A DNA stretch of 64,000 bases from Streptomyces sp. ISL-98 (GTDB lineage Bacteria > Actinomycetota > Actinomycetes > Streptomycetales > Streptomycetaceae), in NCBI RefSeq assembly GCF_018614055.1, contig NZ_JAGGPB010000006.1, positions 124,001 to 188,000 on the forward strand. Direction: 5' to 3'. Made by a program: the position numbers and the translations under genes. The first letter of the stretch is position 1, and each line of letters opens with the position of its first letter. Below the pieces are notes generated by a model. The model saw only the letters and a list, made by a program, of their open reading frames with translations. It made no database searches and was not told the origin of the DNA. This document shows positions 15,876 to 24,620 of the stretch, one piece after another.

Positions 15876-16742
15876 ATGACCGCACTCTTCGCCCTGGCCA
15901 CCAGCCTGCTCTGGGGGCTGGCCGACTTCGGCGGCGGGTTGCTCACACGACGTACGCCCGCCCTCACCGTCGTCGTCGTGTCGCAGGCGATCGCGGTCGT
16001 GGTGCTCGGCGCGATCGTCGTCGCGACCGGCGGCTGGAGCGAGGCGGGGCCGGAGCTGTGGTTCGCGGTGGCGGCCGGCGCGGTCGGGCCCGTCGCGATG
16101 CTCAGCTTCTACAAGGCCCTGGCCCTCGGCCCGATGGGCGTGGTCTCCCCGCTCGGTTCGCTGGGTGTCGCCGTGCCGGTCACGGTCGGCCTGGTCCTCG
16201 GCGAGCGCCCGGGGCTGCTTCAGTTCGCCGGGATCGCGGTCGCCGTGGCCGGAGTGGTGATGGCCAGTGGCCCTCAGCTGCGCGGGGCGCCGGTGCAGCG
16301 GCAGGCGATCGTCCTCACGCTGATCGCCGCGGTCGGCTTCGGTGCGGTGCTGGCCCTGATCTCGGAAGCCTCCACGACCCTCACGGGGCTCTTCCTCGCG
16401 CTCTTCGTCCAGCGCGTCACCAATGTGATCGTCGGGGGCGGGGCGCTGTACGTATCGGTGAAGCGCGGCGCGAAGGCCCTGCCGGAGGACGGCGGGATGC
16501 GCGTGATCTGGGCTGCGCTGCCCGCCCTGGCGTTCGTCGGCCTCGCCGACGTCGCGGCGAACGGCACGTACTCCATCGCCGCCCAGAACGGCCCGGTGAC
16601 CGTAGCGGCCGTACTGGCCAACCTCTACCCGGTGATCACGGCCTTGGCGGCCCTGATCATCCTCAAGGAGCGGCTGCGCGGCGTACAGGCGGCGGGCGCG
16701 GGCCTCGCCCTGGTCGGTACGGCGCTGCTCGCGGCGGGCTGA
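15876..16742 (+). CDS. EamA/DMT family transporter
   Basis: 288-aa membrane protein with two EamA repeats and about ten membrane segments. The first repeat begins MTALFALATSLLWGLADFGGG; the second includes IAAQNGPVTVAAVLANLYPVITALAALIILKERL, the typical pre-terminal signature. Family members export amino acids, nucleosides or other small metabolites. The ATG at 15876 has GAGG upstream. It is divergent from the XRE-cupin gene, which probably controls it in response to the exported compound. Confidence 0.92.
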   Translation: MTALFALATSLLWGLADFGGGLLTRRTPALTVVVVSQAIAVVVLGAIVVATGGWSEAGPELWFAVAAGAVGPVAMLSFYKALALGPMGVVSPLGSLGVAVPVTVGLVLGERPGLLQFAGIAVAVAGVVMASGPQLRGAPVQRQAIVLTLIAAVGFGAVLALISEASTTLTGLFLALFVQRVTNVIVGGGALYVSVKRGAKALPEDGGMRVIWAALPALAFVGLADVAANGTYSIAAQNGPVTVAAVLANLYPVITALAALIILKERLRGVQAAGAGLALVGTALLAAG

Positions 16743-16752
16743 CGGCGGCCGC

Positions 16753-17514
16753 TCACTCCGCGGCTTCGGTCTCCAGCTCGGCCAGGTACCGCAGCTGCTC
16801 CGGAGTGACACCCTCCGGAATCGGTACGGGCGCGGGCGTCCGCAGCGGCGGCTGCCAGCCCTCCACCGCGTCCCAGCTCCGTACGACCCGGGCGGGCGCC
16901 CCAGCCACCACCGCGTGGTCGGGCACTTCGCCCCGTACGACCGCGCCTGCCGCGACGACGACGTTACGGCCGAGACGGGCGCCCGGGAGAATCACGGCGC
17001 CCGTGCCGATCCAGCATCCCGGGCCGATCTCCACCGGCTCCATGCGCGGCCACTGCTTGCCGACGGGGATGCCGGGATCGTCGTAACTGTGGTTCGTGGA
17101 CGTCACGTAGACGTACGGGCCGAAGTAGCAGTCGTCCGCGATGGTCACCGTCGTGTCGGCGATGACATGGCTGCCGCGGCCGAGGACCACACCGTTGCCG
17201 AGCCGCAGAATGGGGTCCGGTCCGAGGTCGAGGCCGGGCATCATCCCGGCGGTCAGAGTGACTTGTTCGCCGATGATGCAGTGGTCGCCGAGGTGGATCC
17301 ACGGCTCGCCGAAGACGGTCCCCTGCGGGAAGGCGAGCTTCGTCCCGGCGCCGATCGATCCGAAGCGCAGGCGGCCCGGGCGCTCGGCGCTCACCGCCCC
17401 GGCCTGCTGGACCCAGCGCCACCCGCCCTGCACGGCGCGGGTCACCAGGCGGCGCCGCCAGGCGGTCAGCACAGTCGGCAATGAGAACGTGTTTCTGTTC
17501 TTCGGCACTCGCAT
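16753..17514 (-). CDS. Left-handed beta-helix acyltransferase (hexapeptide repeat)
   Basis: 253-aa hexapeptide-repeat protein resembling maltose/chloramphenicol O-acetyltransferases and WcaF-type sugar acetyltransferases. The repeats run from IHLGDHCIIGEQVTLTAG through VVLGRGSHVIADTTVTIADD to VVAAGAVVRGEV. VTSTNHSYDDPG carries the histidine expected at the active site, and VAGAPARVVR is the usual C-terminal turn. The acceptor is unknown. It is divergent from the gamma-carbonic anhydrase gene, another beta-helix protein. Confidence 0.88.
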   Translation of the reverse strand: MRVPKNRNTFSLPTVLTAWRRRLVTRAVQGGWRWVQQAGAVSAERPGRLRFGSIGAGTKLAFPQGTVFGEPWIHLGDHCIIGEQVTLTAGMMPGLDLGPDPILRLGNGVVLGRGSHVIADTTVTIADDCYFGPYVYVTSTNHSYDDPGIPVGKQWPRMEPVEIGPGCWIGTGAVILPGARLGRNVVVAAGAVVRGEVPDHAVVAGAPARVVRSWDAVEGWQPPLRTPAPVPIPEGVTPEQLRYLAELETEAAE

Positions 17515-17624
17515 ACGGTAGTCGGCCCCGCCCGAGGTGATCAGGGCAGCCTGCTGTGATGTTCACCCCACCCGTCGCTTACGGTTCCCCTTGCGCGACA
17601 GTCCGAGGCACTGAGGAGCACGTG

Positions 17625-18155
17625 ATGGCAGAGCAGGCGTTGATCACCGGCGTGGGCGGCAAGGACCCGAAGATCGACCCGGCGGCATTCGCCGCGCCGA
17701 CCTCCGTCGTGATCGGGGATGTCACGCTGAGCGCCGGCGCCAGCGTCTGGTACCACACCGTGCTGCGCGCCGACTGCGGGCCGATCGTCCTCGGCGCCGA
17801 CAGCAATATCCAGGACAACTGCACGGTCCACGTCGACCCCGGCTTCCCCGTCACCGTCGGCGACCGCGTCTCCGTGGGCCACAATGCCGTACTGCACGGC
17901 TGCACCGTCGAGGACGACGTGCTGGTCGGCATGGGCGCCACGGTCCTCAACGGGGCGCACATCGGCGCCGGTTCGCTGATCGCGGCACAGGCGCTCGTAC
18001 CCCAGGGCATGCGAGTGCCCCCGGGCTCACTGGTCGCCGGCGTACCCGCCAAGGTGAAGCGGGAGCTGACCGACGAGGAGCGCGAGGGCATCAAGCTGAA
18101 CGCCGCGATGTACCTGGAGCTGGCCAAGGGCCACCGCGAGGCACACGCGGAGTAG
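17625..18155 (+). CDS. Gamma-carbonic anhydrase family protein
   Basis: 176-aa left-handed beta-helix protein. Metal-binding histidines are visible in NCTVHVDPG and in VSVGHNAVLHGC, the standard gamma-class pattern, and the N-terminal region GASVWYHTVLRAD is also typical. Predicted to bind zinc or iron and possibly hydrate CO2, although many YrdA-like relatives are inactive as purified. Start ATG at 17625 has GAGGAG upstream; a GTG directly before it is an alternative. Confidence 0.92.
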   Translation: MAEQALITGVGGKDPKIDPAAFAAPTSVVIGDVTLSAGASVWYHTVLRADCGPIVLGADSNIQDNCTVHVDPGFPVTVGDRVSVGHNAVLHGCTVEDDVLVGMGATVLNGAHIGAGSLIAAQALVPQGMRVPPGSLVAGVPAKVKRELTDEEREGIKLNAAMYLELAKGHREAHAE

Positions 18156-18183
18156 GGCGCCGGACACACCCTGGGGCCGTCCG

Positions 18184-18900
18184 TCAGTCGGCTGTCGCCG
18201 GGATCTTCTCCGAGACGGCGGCCGCCGTCTGGTCCCCGGCCTCTGCCTCAGCGCCGGCGCCCGCCCGGGCTTCCGCCGCCCGCGCCTCCGACTGCTCCGC
18301 AGCCTTCTTCGCACGGTTCTTGAGGACCAGCATCGACGTGAGGCCGATCAGCACCGCGAGCACCAGACCCAGCCACGAGAAGCGCTTGAGCCACGCCTCG
18401 GCGACGATGCCCACCGAGTAGATGACAGCGGTGGTGCCGCCCGCCCACAGGATGCCGCCGAAGACATTGGCGATGAGGAACTTCCAGTACGGCATGCGCA
18501 GTACGCCCGCGAGCGGACCCGCGAAGATCCGCAGCAGCGCCACGAAGCGGCCGAAGAAGACCGCCCACATGCCCCACTTCTCGAAGGACCGCTCCGCCAT
18601 CGCGATATTGGCTTCGCTGAAGTGCTTGGGGAACTTGCGGCCGAGCTTCGCCAGCAGCGGCCTGCCGCCCTTGCGCCCGATCGCGTAGCCGATCGAGTCA
18701 CCGATGATGGCGCCCGCCGACGCGCATGCGCCCAGGACGTACGGGTCGATGTCGCCGTGCTGGGAGGCGAGGAGCGCCGAGCTGACGAGGACGATCTCGC
18801 CCGGCAGCGGAATACCCAGACTCTCCAGCCCGATGACGACCCCCACCAGGAGGTAAATGCTGACGGCCGGGATGGTCTCGAGCCACTCCGTGATGTGCAA
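18184..18900 (-). CDS. DedA family membrane protein
   Basis: 238-aa DedA/SNARE-associated (VTT) membrane protein. GLESLGIPLPGEIVLVSSALLA, GDSIGYAIGRKGGRPLL and FFGRFVALLRIFAGPLAGVLRMPYWKF carry the acidic residue and the family arginines. DedA proteins are linked to lipid-carrier flipping and membrane potential. The TTG at 18900 (LHITEWLETIP) has AGGA upstream and matches the family start better than the outer start at 18960. The tail is Ala/Glu-rich and cytoplasmic. Confidence 0.93.
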   Translation of the reverse strand: MHITEWLETIPAVSIYLLVGVVIGLESLGIPLPGEIVLVSSALLASQHGDIDPYVLGACASAGAIIGDSIGYAIGRKGGRPLLAKLGRKFPKHFSEANIAMAERSFEKWGMWAVFFGRFVALLRIFAGPLAGVLRMPYWKFLIANVFGGILWAGGTTAVIYSVGIVAEAWLKRFSWLGLVLAVLIGLTSMLVLKNRAKKAAEQSEARAAEARAGAGAEAEAGDQTAAAVSEKIPATAD

Positions 18901-18980
18901 CGCCGGTTCCTGTCGTCGAGAAGATGCGGCTGCCCTGCCCGCCGTGCGCCCCCGTGGCACACGGCGGGCAGCCTACCTGG

Positions 18981-20594
18981 TCACGCCGTGGCGGCGGCGT
19001 CCCAGAGGTCACACTGGTGCTCGCGCCCCAGCGTCGTACTGATGGTGTTGCCGCCCGCCGACGCGGTTTTCAGGGAGAGCACGTGCCCCGCCTCGCGCCG
19101 CTGGTCCGGCATGTCCGGGCCGCCCGCCGCGCGCGGCACGCCGTCGTGGATGAAGGAGCCCCAGTACTGCGTCATCTGCCGCGCGAGCACCCGCTGCTCC
19201 GCGTCCAGCGGGCTGTCGAGGCCGAAGTGCCGGAAGAGGTACTGGACCTCATTGACGTGCGTGGCCCCGAAGTCGAAGTCGGTGTCCAGGTCGCGCAGCG
19301 AGGGGAAGGGCGGCGACGTACGGTCGGCGAATTCGTACGCGTACACCGGCCCGCGCCGGGCGAGAGCCCCGTCCATGCGCAGGGCGGGGCAGGCGAAGAG
19401 CCGGTCGCCCATCGCCGCGCCGTACGCGAGGGTCGGGGACGCGTGGTCGCGCAGCGGATAGCGGGCCAGGACCTTGGCGCCCAGTTCGGGCCCGTACGCC
19501 CTGGTGAGCGCGGCGGGGTACTGGGCGGCCGTCAGTGGCTCGCCGCGTCCGTCGAACTGGCCGAAGGCGAACATCCTCCCTTCGTCGCTGTTGGCGCCGT
19601 TCAGTACGGGCACGCGCGCGGAGCGGCCCGTCGCGTACGCCGTGGCGGGCTGGACCGGCAGGAAGGAGCCCCCGGCCACGGGCGCCCAGTCGAATCCGGC
19701 CTGTGCCTCGAGGACCTCCCTCGCGGGCTTGCGCCGCAGGCAGTCGGCGGCCGTACGGGTGTCCGTGCAGCCGAGACGGGCCGCGAAGTCCGCCCCCTGC
19801 CGCGTCGCCTGCTCGCGCGTCCTGGCGGCGCAGTCTCCGTACGCGCCGCTCTGGATGATCGCTGCGCCGAAGAGGCCGCGGGCGGGCGGCGAGGCGAGCT
19901 GGGTGCAGACGGAGCGGCCGCCCGCCGACTCGCCCGCGATCGTGACGCGCGCCGGGTCGCCGCCGAACCGGCCCGCATTGGCCCGTACCCAGCGCAGCGC
20001 GGCCTGCTGGTCGAGCATGCCGTAGTTCCCGGACACGCCGTCCTTCGCCTCGTCGTCGAGACCGGCTGTCGCGAGGAACCCCATCGCGCCGAGGCGGTAG
20101 TTGACGGTGACGACGACGGTATCGGTCGCGTTGGCGAAGAAGTCGGGGACGATGTCCTCGCCGGCGCCCGCCACGAGTCCGCCGCCGTGCAGCCACACCA
20201 TGACCGGCAGCCCCCTCCGCTGCCGGTCGGGGGTGTAGACATTCAGGTCGAGGCAGCCCTCGGTGTGGCTGGGCTGCTCGTACCCGGGGTCCCAACCGGC
20301 CGTCTGTACGCAGCGGTTCCCGAACGCGGTGGCGTCCCTGACTCCCTGCCAGGCCGAGGCCTGGCGGGGCGCCTTCCAGCGCAGATCGCCGACCGGCGGC
20401 TCGGCGTACGGAATGCCGAGGAACTGACGGCCGTCGCCGGTGGCCTTCCCGCGCACCCAGCCCGTGTCCGTCCGTACGAGAGTGTTGTGCGTGTTGTCCG
20501 CCGCCTGCGCGGGAACGGGCGCCAGGACTGCCGCGCCGCAGGTCGCCCAGGCGGTGAATAACAGCGCGGCGTGGCGCATCCGGCGTTTGCTCAT
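18981..20594 (-). CDS. Secreted carboxylesterase (type B / cholinesterase-like)
   Basis: 537-aa alpha/beta-hydrolase of the type-B carboxylesterase family. A Sec signal peptide ends near APVPAQA|ADN. Catalytic serine lies in VTIAGESAGG; the acidic residue is probably in NGANSDEGRMF and the histidine in THVNEVQYLF. The oxyanion region is MVWLHGGGLVAG. GGGAGA lies 6 bases before the ATG. It should be exported and hydrolyse short esters. The gene stands alone, separated from the upstream thioesterase gene by a hairpin. Confidence 0.92.
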   Translation of the reverse strand: MSKRRMRHAALLFTAWATCGAAVLAPVPAQAADNTHNTLVRTDTGWVRGKATGDGRQFLGIPYAEPPVGDLRWKAPRQASAWQGVRDATAFGNRCVQTAGWDPGYEQPSHTEGCLDLNVYTPDRQRRGLPVMVWLHGGGLVAGAGEDIVPDFFANATDTVVVTVNYRLGAMGFLATAGLDDEAKDGVSGNYGMLDQQAALRWVRANAGRFGGDPARVTIAGESAGGRSVCTQLASPPARGLFGAAIIQSGAYGDCAARTREQATRQGADFAARLGCTDTRTAADCLRRKPAREVLEAQAGFDWAPVAGGSFLPVQPATAYATGRSARVPVLNGANSDEGRMFAFGQFDGRGEPLTAAQYPAALTRAYGPELGAKVLARYPLRDHASPTLAYGAAMGDRLFACPALRMDGALARRGPVYAYEFADRTSPPFPSLRDLDTDFDFGATHVNEVQYLFRHFGLDSPLDAEQRVLARQMTQYWGSFIHDGVPRAAGGPDMPDQRREAGHVLSLKTASAGGNTISTTLGREHQCDLWDAAATA

Positions 20595-20717
20595 CGTGTG
20601 TCTCCCTTGCCGTTGCTGAGGAGATGGCTGGCTGCATGAGCTGATTACACGTGCCAATGAAGTGCCCGACGAAGCTAGGACCAGCCCTTCGAAGAGTCAA
20701 TAAGTTGAACAAGAAAC

Positions 20718-20754
20718 AGCCGGGCCGCCCCTCCGAACAGGGGGCAGCCCGGCT
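20718..20754. terminator. Terminator hairpin downstream of the thioesterase gene
   Basis: AGCCGGGC (20718-20725) pairs with GCCCGGCT (20747-20754), with further C/G pairing inside. It lies just after the thioesterase stop on the minus strand and before the esterase promoter region, so it should separate the two transcripts. Confidence 0.75.
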
Positions 20755-20776
20755 GCCTTCAAAGCAACTGCGGACG

Positions 20777-21229
20777 TCAGCTGTTGGGCCGGAGCGTCCA
20801 GACGACGGTCATCTCGCCCGTCACCGCGCCGTCCTCGCGCGTGATCGAGATGACGACCGGGAACTCGGGACGCTGTCCGGCGTCGAGTTCCGCGACGACG
20901 TCCGCCACCGGACGGCCGAGCGTCGCGGTAGCCGTCACCACACCCATGGCGAGCTTCTTGTAGCCGATCTCCGCACTGACGGCGAGCGGCACGGCTCGCG
21001 ACAGCTGGTCCCCGAAGGCGGCGATGACGATCGCGCCGCTCGCCGACTCGGCGAGGGTGAACATCGCGCCGGCGTGCGGTCCGCCCACGTGATTGTGGTA
21101 GTCGGCCTGGTCCGGGAGGCGCACGACGGCGCGCTCCGGGGTGGTCTCCAGGAACTCGAGGTTGAGGGTACGGGCCATGGGAACCGTGGCGACGAGCATC
21201 TCGCCGACGGACATCTGATCTGCGCTCAT
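20777..21229 (-). CDS. Hotdog-fold thioesterase (PaaI/DUF4442-like)
   Basis: 150-aa hotdog-fold protein. ADYHNHVGGPHAGAMFTLAESASG is the family core, and KKLAMGVVTATATLGRPV and ITREDGAVTGEMTVVWTLR complete the fold. Likely a cytoplasmic acyl-CoA thioesterase of broad or unknown specificity. I use the ATG at 21229 (MSADQMSVGEML). It is divergent from the repeat-containing membrane protein at 21324. Confidence 0.82.
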   Translation of the reverse strand: MSADQMSVGEMLVATVPMARTLNLEFLETTPERAVVRLPDQADYHNHVGGPHAGAMFTLAESASGAIVIAAFGDQLSRAVPLAVSAEIGYKKLAMGVVTATATLGRPVADVVAELDAGQRPEFPVVISITREDGAVTGEMTVVWTLRPNS

Positions 21230-21285
21230 GAGGCTCGATGTTACCCACGAGTAGGCAGGCTTGGCCATCCCCTCGGGGGGCGGAC

Positions 21286-21315
21286 GTGGCACCCGTGCTG
21301 CCGCGCCTCTATGGT
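21286..21315 (+). promoter_or_regulatory. Predicted leaderless promoter of the QQPGY-repeat protein
   Basis: GTGGCA (21286-21291) and TATGGT (21310-21315) are 18 bases apart, and the ATG follows 8 bases after the -10 box. No ribosome-binding site is visible. This fits a leaderless transcript; it is sequence inference only. Confidence 0.45.
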
Positions 21316-21323
21316 TACTCGCC

Positions 21324-22346
21324 ATGTGGCAAGGACAGCAGCCGCCCGGGGGCGAGCAGAACCCGCAGGACCCTAATCAGAACCCGTATCAACAGCCGGG
21401 ATACCAGCAGCCGGGCCAGCCGTCCGGATATCAGCAGCCCGGGTACCAGCAGCCGGGATATCAGCAGCCGAATCCATATCAGCAGCCGACCGTGCCGCAG
21501 TACGCCGTTCCGATGCCGCCGGGCGCGCCCAGGCCGCCGGACGGCAACCGGAACAAGACCACGATCATCGCGATCGTCGCGGCCACCGCCGTCGTCGCGG
21601 CCGCCGTGATCACCGGCGTGGTGGTCATGGGCAAGGACGACGAGGGAGGCTCCACCGAGGCGGACAAGAAGGCGAAGTCCTCGCCCTCCGCCACCGCCAC
21701 CTCGGAGAAGCCCTCAGCTCCCACCTCGCCCGCCGAAAATCCGCGCGGCGGCTCGACCGAGGAGGCCAAGCCGACGATTCCCGGCTGGAAGGTCGTGACC
21801 AACCCGAAACACGGGAGCCGCTTCGACGTACCGCCGGAGTGGGAGGTGCAGAAGCCCGGCCTGACCATCAGCTACGAGAATTCCAAGAAACCGAGCGAGC
21901 TTCTCATCGGGATGTCGTCGCCGGCGTATTTCAAGAGCAAGTGGTGCACCGCCGTCGTCGACGGCCGCAAGGACGAGTACCGGCTCGGCGCAGCCGGGAC
22001 CCGGGGCGCGAACGGCGCCAGTAACGGGGGCACCGAGGCCGAGAATGTGGCCGGCAACTGGGTCTACGCCGCGTACGACCAGAACGAGACAGGCAAGTTC
22101 AAGATCTCCAAGGCCGTGCCGTTCACCTCCACGTCCGGGCTCAAGGGCAACGTGTCCACCGCGACCGTCACGGGCGTCACCAAGAAGAACAAGTGCGACA
22201 GTGACGGCAAGGCGATCGCCTTCGCGTTCAAGAATGCCGACGGCGACTTCGCCGTCTGGAGCCTGCACACGGCCAAGGGCGTCAAGGGCGAACTGCCGGA
22301 GACGACGATCCGCCAGATCCTCGGCACCGTCCGCCTGTCCGACTGA
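21324..22346 (+). CDS. Membrane-anchored protein with QQPGY repeats
   Basis: 340-aa protein in three parts: a cytoplasmic N-terminus of about 70 residues rich in QQPGY repeats (for example PGYQQPGYQQPGYQQPNPYQ), one membrane helix (TTIIAIVAATAVVAAAVITGVVV), and an extracellular domain after a Ser/Thr/Pro linker. The outer domain holds FDVPPEWEVQKPG and ends with TIRQILGTVRLSD. I recognise it as a type common in Streptomyces but know no function. TATGGT at 21310-21315 ends 8 bases before the ATG, and GTGGCA lies 18 bases before it, so the mRNA may be leaderless. Confidence 0.85.
   Translation: MWQGQQPPGGEQNPQDPNQNPYQQPGYQQPGQPSGYQQPGYQQPGYQQPNPYQQPTVPQYAVPMPPGAPRPPDGNRNKTTIIAIVAATAVVAAAVITGVVVMGKDDEGGSTEADKKAKSSPSATATSEKPSAPTSPAENPRGGSTEEAKPTIPGWKVVTNPKHGSRFDVPPEWEVQKPGLTISYENSKKPSELLIGMSSPAYFKSKWCTAVVDGRKDEYRLGAAGTRGANGASNGGTEAENVAGNWVYAAYDQNETGKFKISKAVPFTSTSGLKGNVSTATVTGVTKKNKCDSDGKAIAFAFKNADGDFAVWSLHTAKGVKGELPETTIRQILGTVRLSD
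21388..21488 (+). repeat. Coding tandem repeat (QQPGY units)
   Basis: Imperfect tandem units of about 15-21 bases built on CAGCAGCCGGGATACCAG and variants, encoding the Gln/Pro/Gly/Tyr tail. Copy number in such tracts often differs between strains through slippage. Confidence 0.8.
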
Positions 22347-22462
22347 CACGGCCGACCGGCTGGCCGGCTGAAGGCTGACCAGCCGTGGGCCGGCCGGATC
22401 CCGAGCAAATCTGTCGCTCAATCGGTTTGGCAACGCGGGGCAACGACAGCGATAGTCCGGAA

Positions 22463-23788
22463 GTGACATCTCCTGCCGCCGCCCCTCGCCGCATCAGCCG
22501 CCGCCCCGAGTGGGCCGGTCGCAACTACACACTGCTGACCGCCGCCGCGATCGTGACGAACCTGGGTACCCATGGTGCGTTGATCGCGGCGGCGTTCGCG
22601 GTTCTCCAGGCGGGCGGCGACGGCGGTGACGTGGGTCTGGTGGCCGCGGCCCGCACTCTGCCGCTCGTCCTGTTCCTCCTCATAGGCGGCGCGGTGGCCG
22701 ACCGGGTGCCGAGGCACCGGGTGATGGTCGCCGCCAACGCCCTCAACTGCGTGTCCCAGGGGGCTTTCGCCGTCCTGGTCCTGGCGGGCGACCCCCAGCT
22801 GTGGCAGATGATGCTGCTCACCGCCCTGTGCGGCACCGGCCAGGCATTCTTCAACCCGGCGGCCGAGGGCATGCTGCTCTCCAGCGTCAGCGGCGAGCAG
22901 GCCAACCGAGCCTTCGCCCTCTTCCGGATGGCCATGCACGGCGCGGGCATCGGCGGCGCAGCGCTCGGCGGTGCGCTGATCGCCGCGGTCGGCCCCGGCT
23001 GGGTTCTCGCCGTCGACGCCGCGGCTTTCGCGGTAGCCGGCGCGCTGCGCGCCTTCCTCGACGTGAGCCACATCGCGCCGCGCGAGCCCGGCGGCGGGAT
23101 GCTGTCCGATCTGCGCGAAGGCTGGCAGGAGTTCATCGGGCGGCCGTGGCTGTGGAGCATCGTGGCGCAGTTCTCGGTGGTCGTCGCCGTCGTCGGAGCT
23201 GCCGAGGCGGTGTACGGACCGTTGGTCGCCCGCGACGAACTGGGCGGCGCGGCGCCCTGGGGCCTGGCACTGGCCGCGTTCGGTGTCGGCACGCTGGGCG
23301 GCGCGCTGCTGATGATGCGGTGGAAGCCCAGGCGCCTGCTGCTCGCCGGAACGCTGTGCGTCTTCCCGCTCGCGCTGCCTTCGGCGGGGCTCGCCGTACC
23401 GCTGCCGGTGGCCGCGCTCGCGGCGGTGATGTTCTTCAGCGGCATCGCGATCGAGGTGTTCGGTGTGTCGTGGATGACCGCGCTGCACCAGGAGATCCCG
23501 GAGGAGAAGTTCTCGCGGGTGTCGGCGTACGACTGGTTCGGTTCGGTGGCGATGCTGCCGCTGGCCACCGCGGTCGCGGGTCCCGCCGAGAGCCTGTTCG
23601 GGCGGCACGAGGCGCTGTGGGGCTGCGCGGCGTTGGTGGTCGTCGTCACGGGCGCGGTGCTGTTCGTGCCCGACGTACGGAATCTGACGCGGCGTACGCA
23701 CGAGATGGCGAAGGCGGTCGCGCCGGCCTCGTCAGCTTCGTCAGCCTCGTCAGCCGATGCTGAAGGCGCCGCCGGGCGGCTCGGGTGA
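22463..23788 (+). CDS. MFS transporter (multidrug-efflux type)
   Basis: 441-aa major facilitator with about twelve helices. AARTLPLVLFLLIGGAVADRVPRHRVM is the loop 2-3 signature of the 12-helix drug-exporter branch (MFS_3-like), and LCGTGQAFFNPAAEGMLLSSV follows. Probably exports a drug or metabolite; substrate unknown. The GTG at 22463 (MTSPAAAPRR) is preferred over the longer frame from 22385. The C-terminus, low-complexity SSASSASSADAEG, overlaps the converging next gene by 39 bp. Confidence 0.88.
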   Translation: MTSPAAAPRRISRRPEWAGRNYTLLTAAAIVTNLGTHGALIAAAFAVLQAGGDGGDVGLVAAARTLPLVLFLLIGGAVADRVPRHRVMVAANALNCVSQGAFAVLVLAGDPQLWQMMLLTALCGTGQAFFNPAAEGMLLSSVSGEQANRAFALFRMAMHGAGIGGAALGGALIAAVGPGWVLAVDAAAFAVAGALRAFLDVSHIAPREPGGGMLSDLREGWQEFIGRPWLWSIVAQFSVVVAVVGAAEAVYGPLVARDELGGAAPWGLALAAFGVGTLGGALLMMRWKPRRLLLAGTLCVFPLALPSAGLAVPLPVAALAAVMFFSGIAIEVFGVSWMTALHQEIPEEKFSRVSAYDWFGSVAMLPLATAVAGPAESLFGRHEALWGCAALVVVVTGAVLFVPDVRNLTRRTHEMAKAVAPASSASSASSADAEGAAGRLG

Positions 23789-24598
23789 CTCCACCGCGTC
23801 CTCGTCCCGTACGACGTCGGCGGCGGCGGCGATGAAGCGCACCAGCGAAGGCCCGTGCTCCACGCGCGCGGGGAAGACGTCCGCGGCCGTGCGGCGGGCC
23901 AGGGCGGCCGTGGGGAGGGGCTCGTGCGAGGCAAGCAGCACCGTGTTGCCGAAGCGGCGGCCGCGCAGTACGCCGGGCTCGGCGATCAGCGCGATCTCTT
24001 CGAAGACGGCCGAGAAGTTGGCCAGTTGGGAGCGGAGGAAGGCGAACGGCGCACCGTCGGCAAGGTTGGCGGCGTAGATCCCGTCGGGACGCAGGACGCG
24101 TTCTGCTTCGCGTACGTACTCGACGGACGTGAGGTGCGCGGGCACCCGGGAGCCGCCGAAGACGTCGGCGATCAGTACGTCGGCAGAGTCGCGCGGGGTG
24201 CTTTCGAGCCACTGGCGGGCGTCGGCGCCGTGCACCCGTATCCCGGCTTCGTCCGCGAGCGGCAGATGCTCGGTGACCAGTGCCAGCAGGCCCCGGTCGG
24301 CCTCGATGACGTCCTGGTGCGAGCCCGGCCTGGTCGCGGCCGTGTAGCGGGGCAGCGAGAGTCCGCCGCCGCCGAGGTGCACCACGTCGATGGGTTCGCC
24401 CTCGTCGGCCGCGCAATCGACGACGTGGGCGAGCCGCCGGGCGTACTCGAACTCCAGGTAGGTGGGCTCGTCCAGATCGACGTACGACTGGGGCGCACCG
24501 TCGACCGTGAGCAGCCACGCCCTCGGCCGGTCCACGTCGGGCATCAGCTTGGCGGTGCCCCAGTCCACGTCCCGGATCACGGGTATCGGCTCGTCCAC
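23750..24598 (-). CDS. Spermidine synthase-like methyltransferase-fold protein
   Basis: 282-aa Rossmann-fold protein related to spermidine synthases. It shows IDVVHLGGGGLSLPRY (nucleotide-binding loop), HQDVIEADRG, RVHGADARQWLES and SADVLIADVFGGSRVPAHL. Many actinobacterial members lack proof of polyamine synthesis, and the decarboxylated-SAM specific residues cannot be confirmed here. Its last 39 bases overlap the end of the convergent MFS gene. The patatin-like gene lies 22 bases upstream on the same strand. Confidence 0.85.
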   Translation of the reverse strand: MDEPIPVIRDVDWGTAKLMPDVDRPRAWLLTVDGAPQSYVDLDEPTYLEFEYARRLAHVVDCAADEGEPIDVVHLGGGGLSLPRYTAATRPGSHQDVIEADRGLLALVTEHLPLADEAGIRVHGADARQWLESTPRDSADVLIADVFGGSRVPAHLTSVEYVREAERVLRPDGIYAANLADGAPFAFLRSQLANFSAVFEEIALIAEPGVLRGRRFGNTVLLASHEPLPTAALARRTAADVFPARVEHGPSLVRFIAAAADVVRDEDAVESPEPPGGAFSIG

Positions 24599-24620
24599 CC
24601 CACCATTGTGCGCCGCCGGG

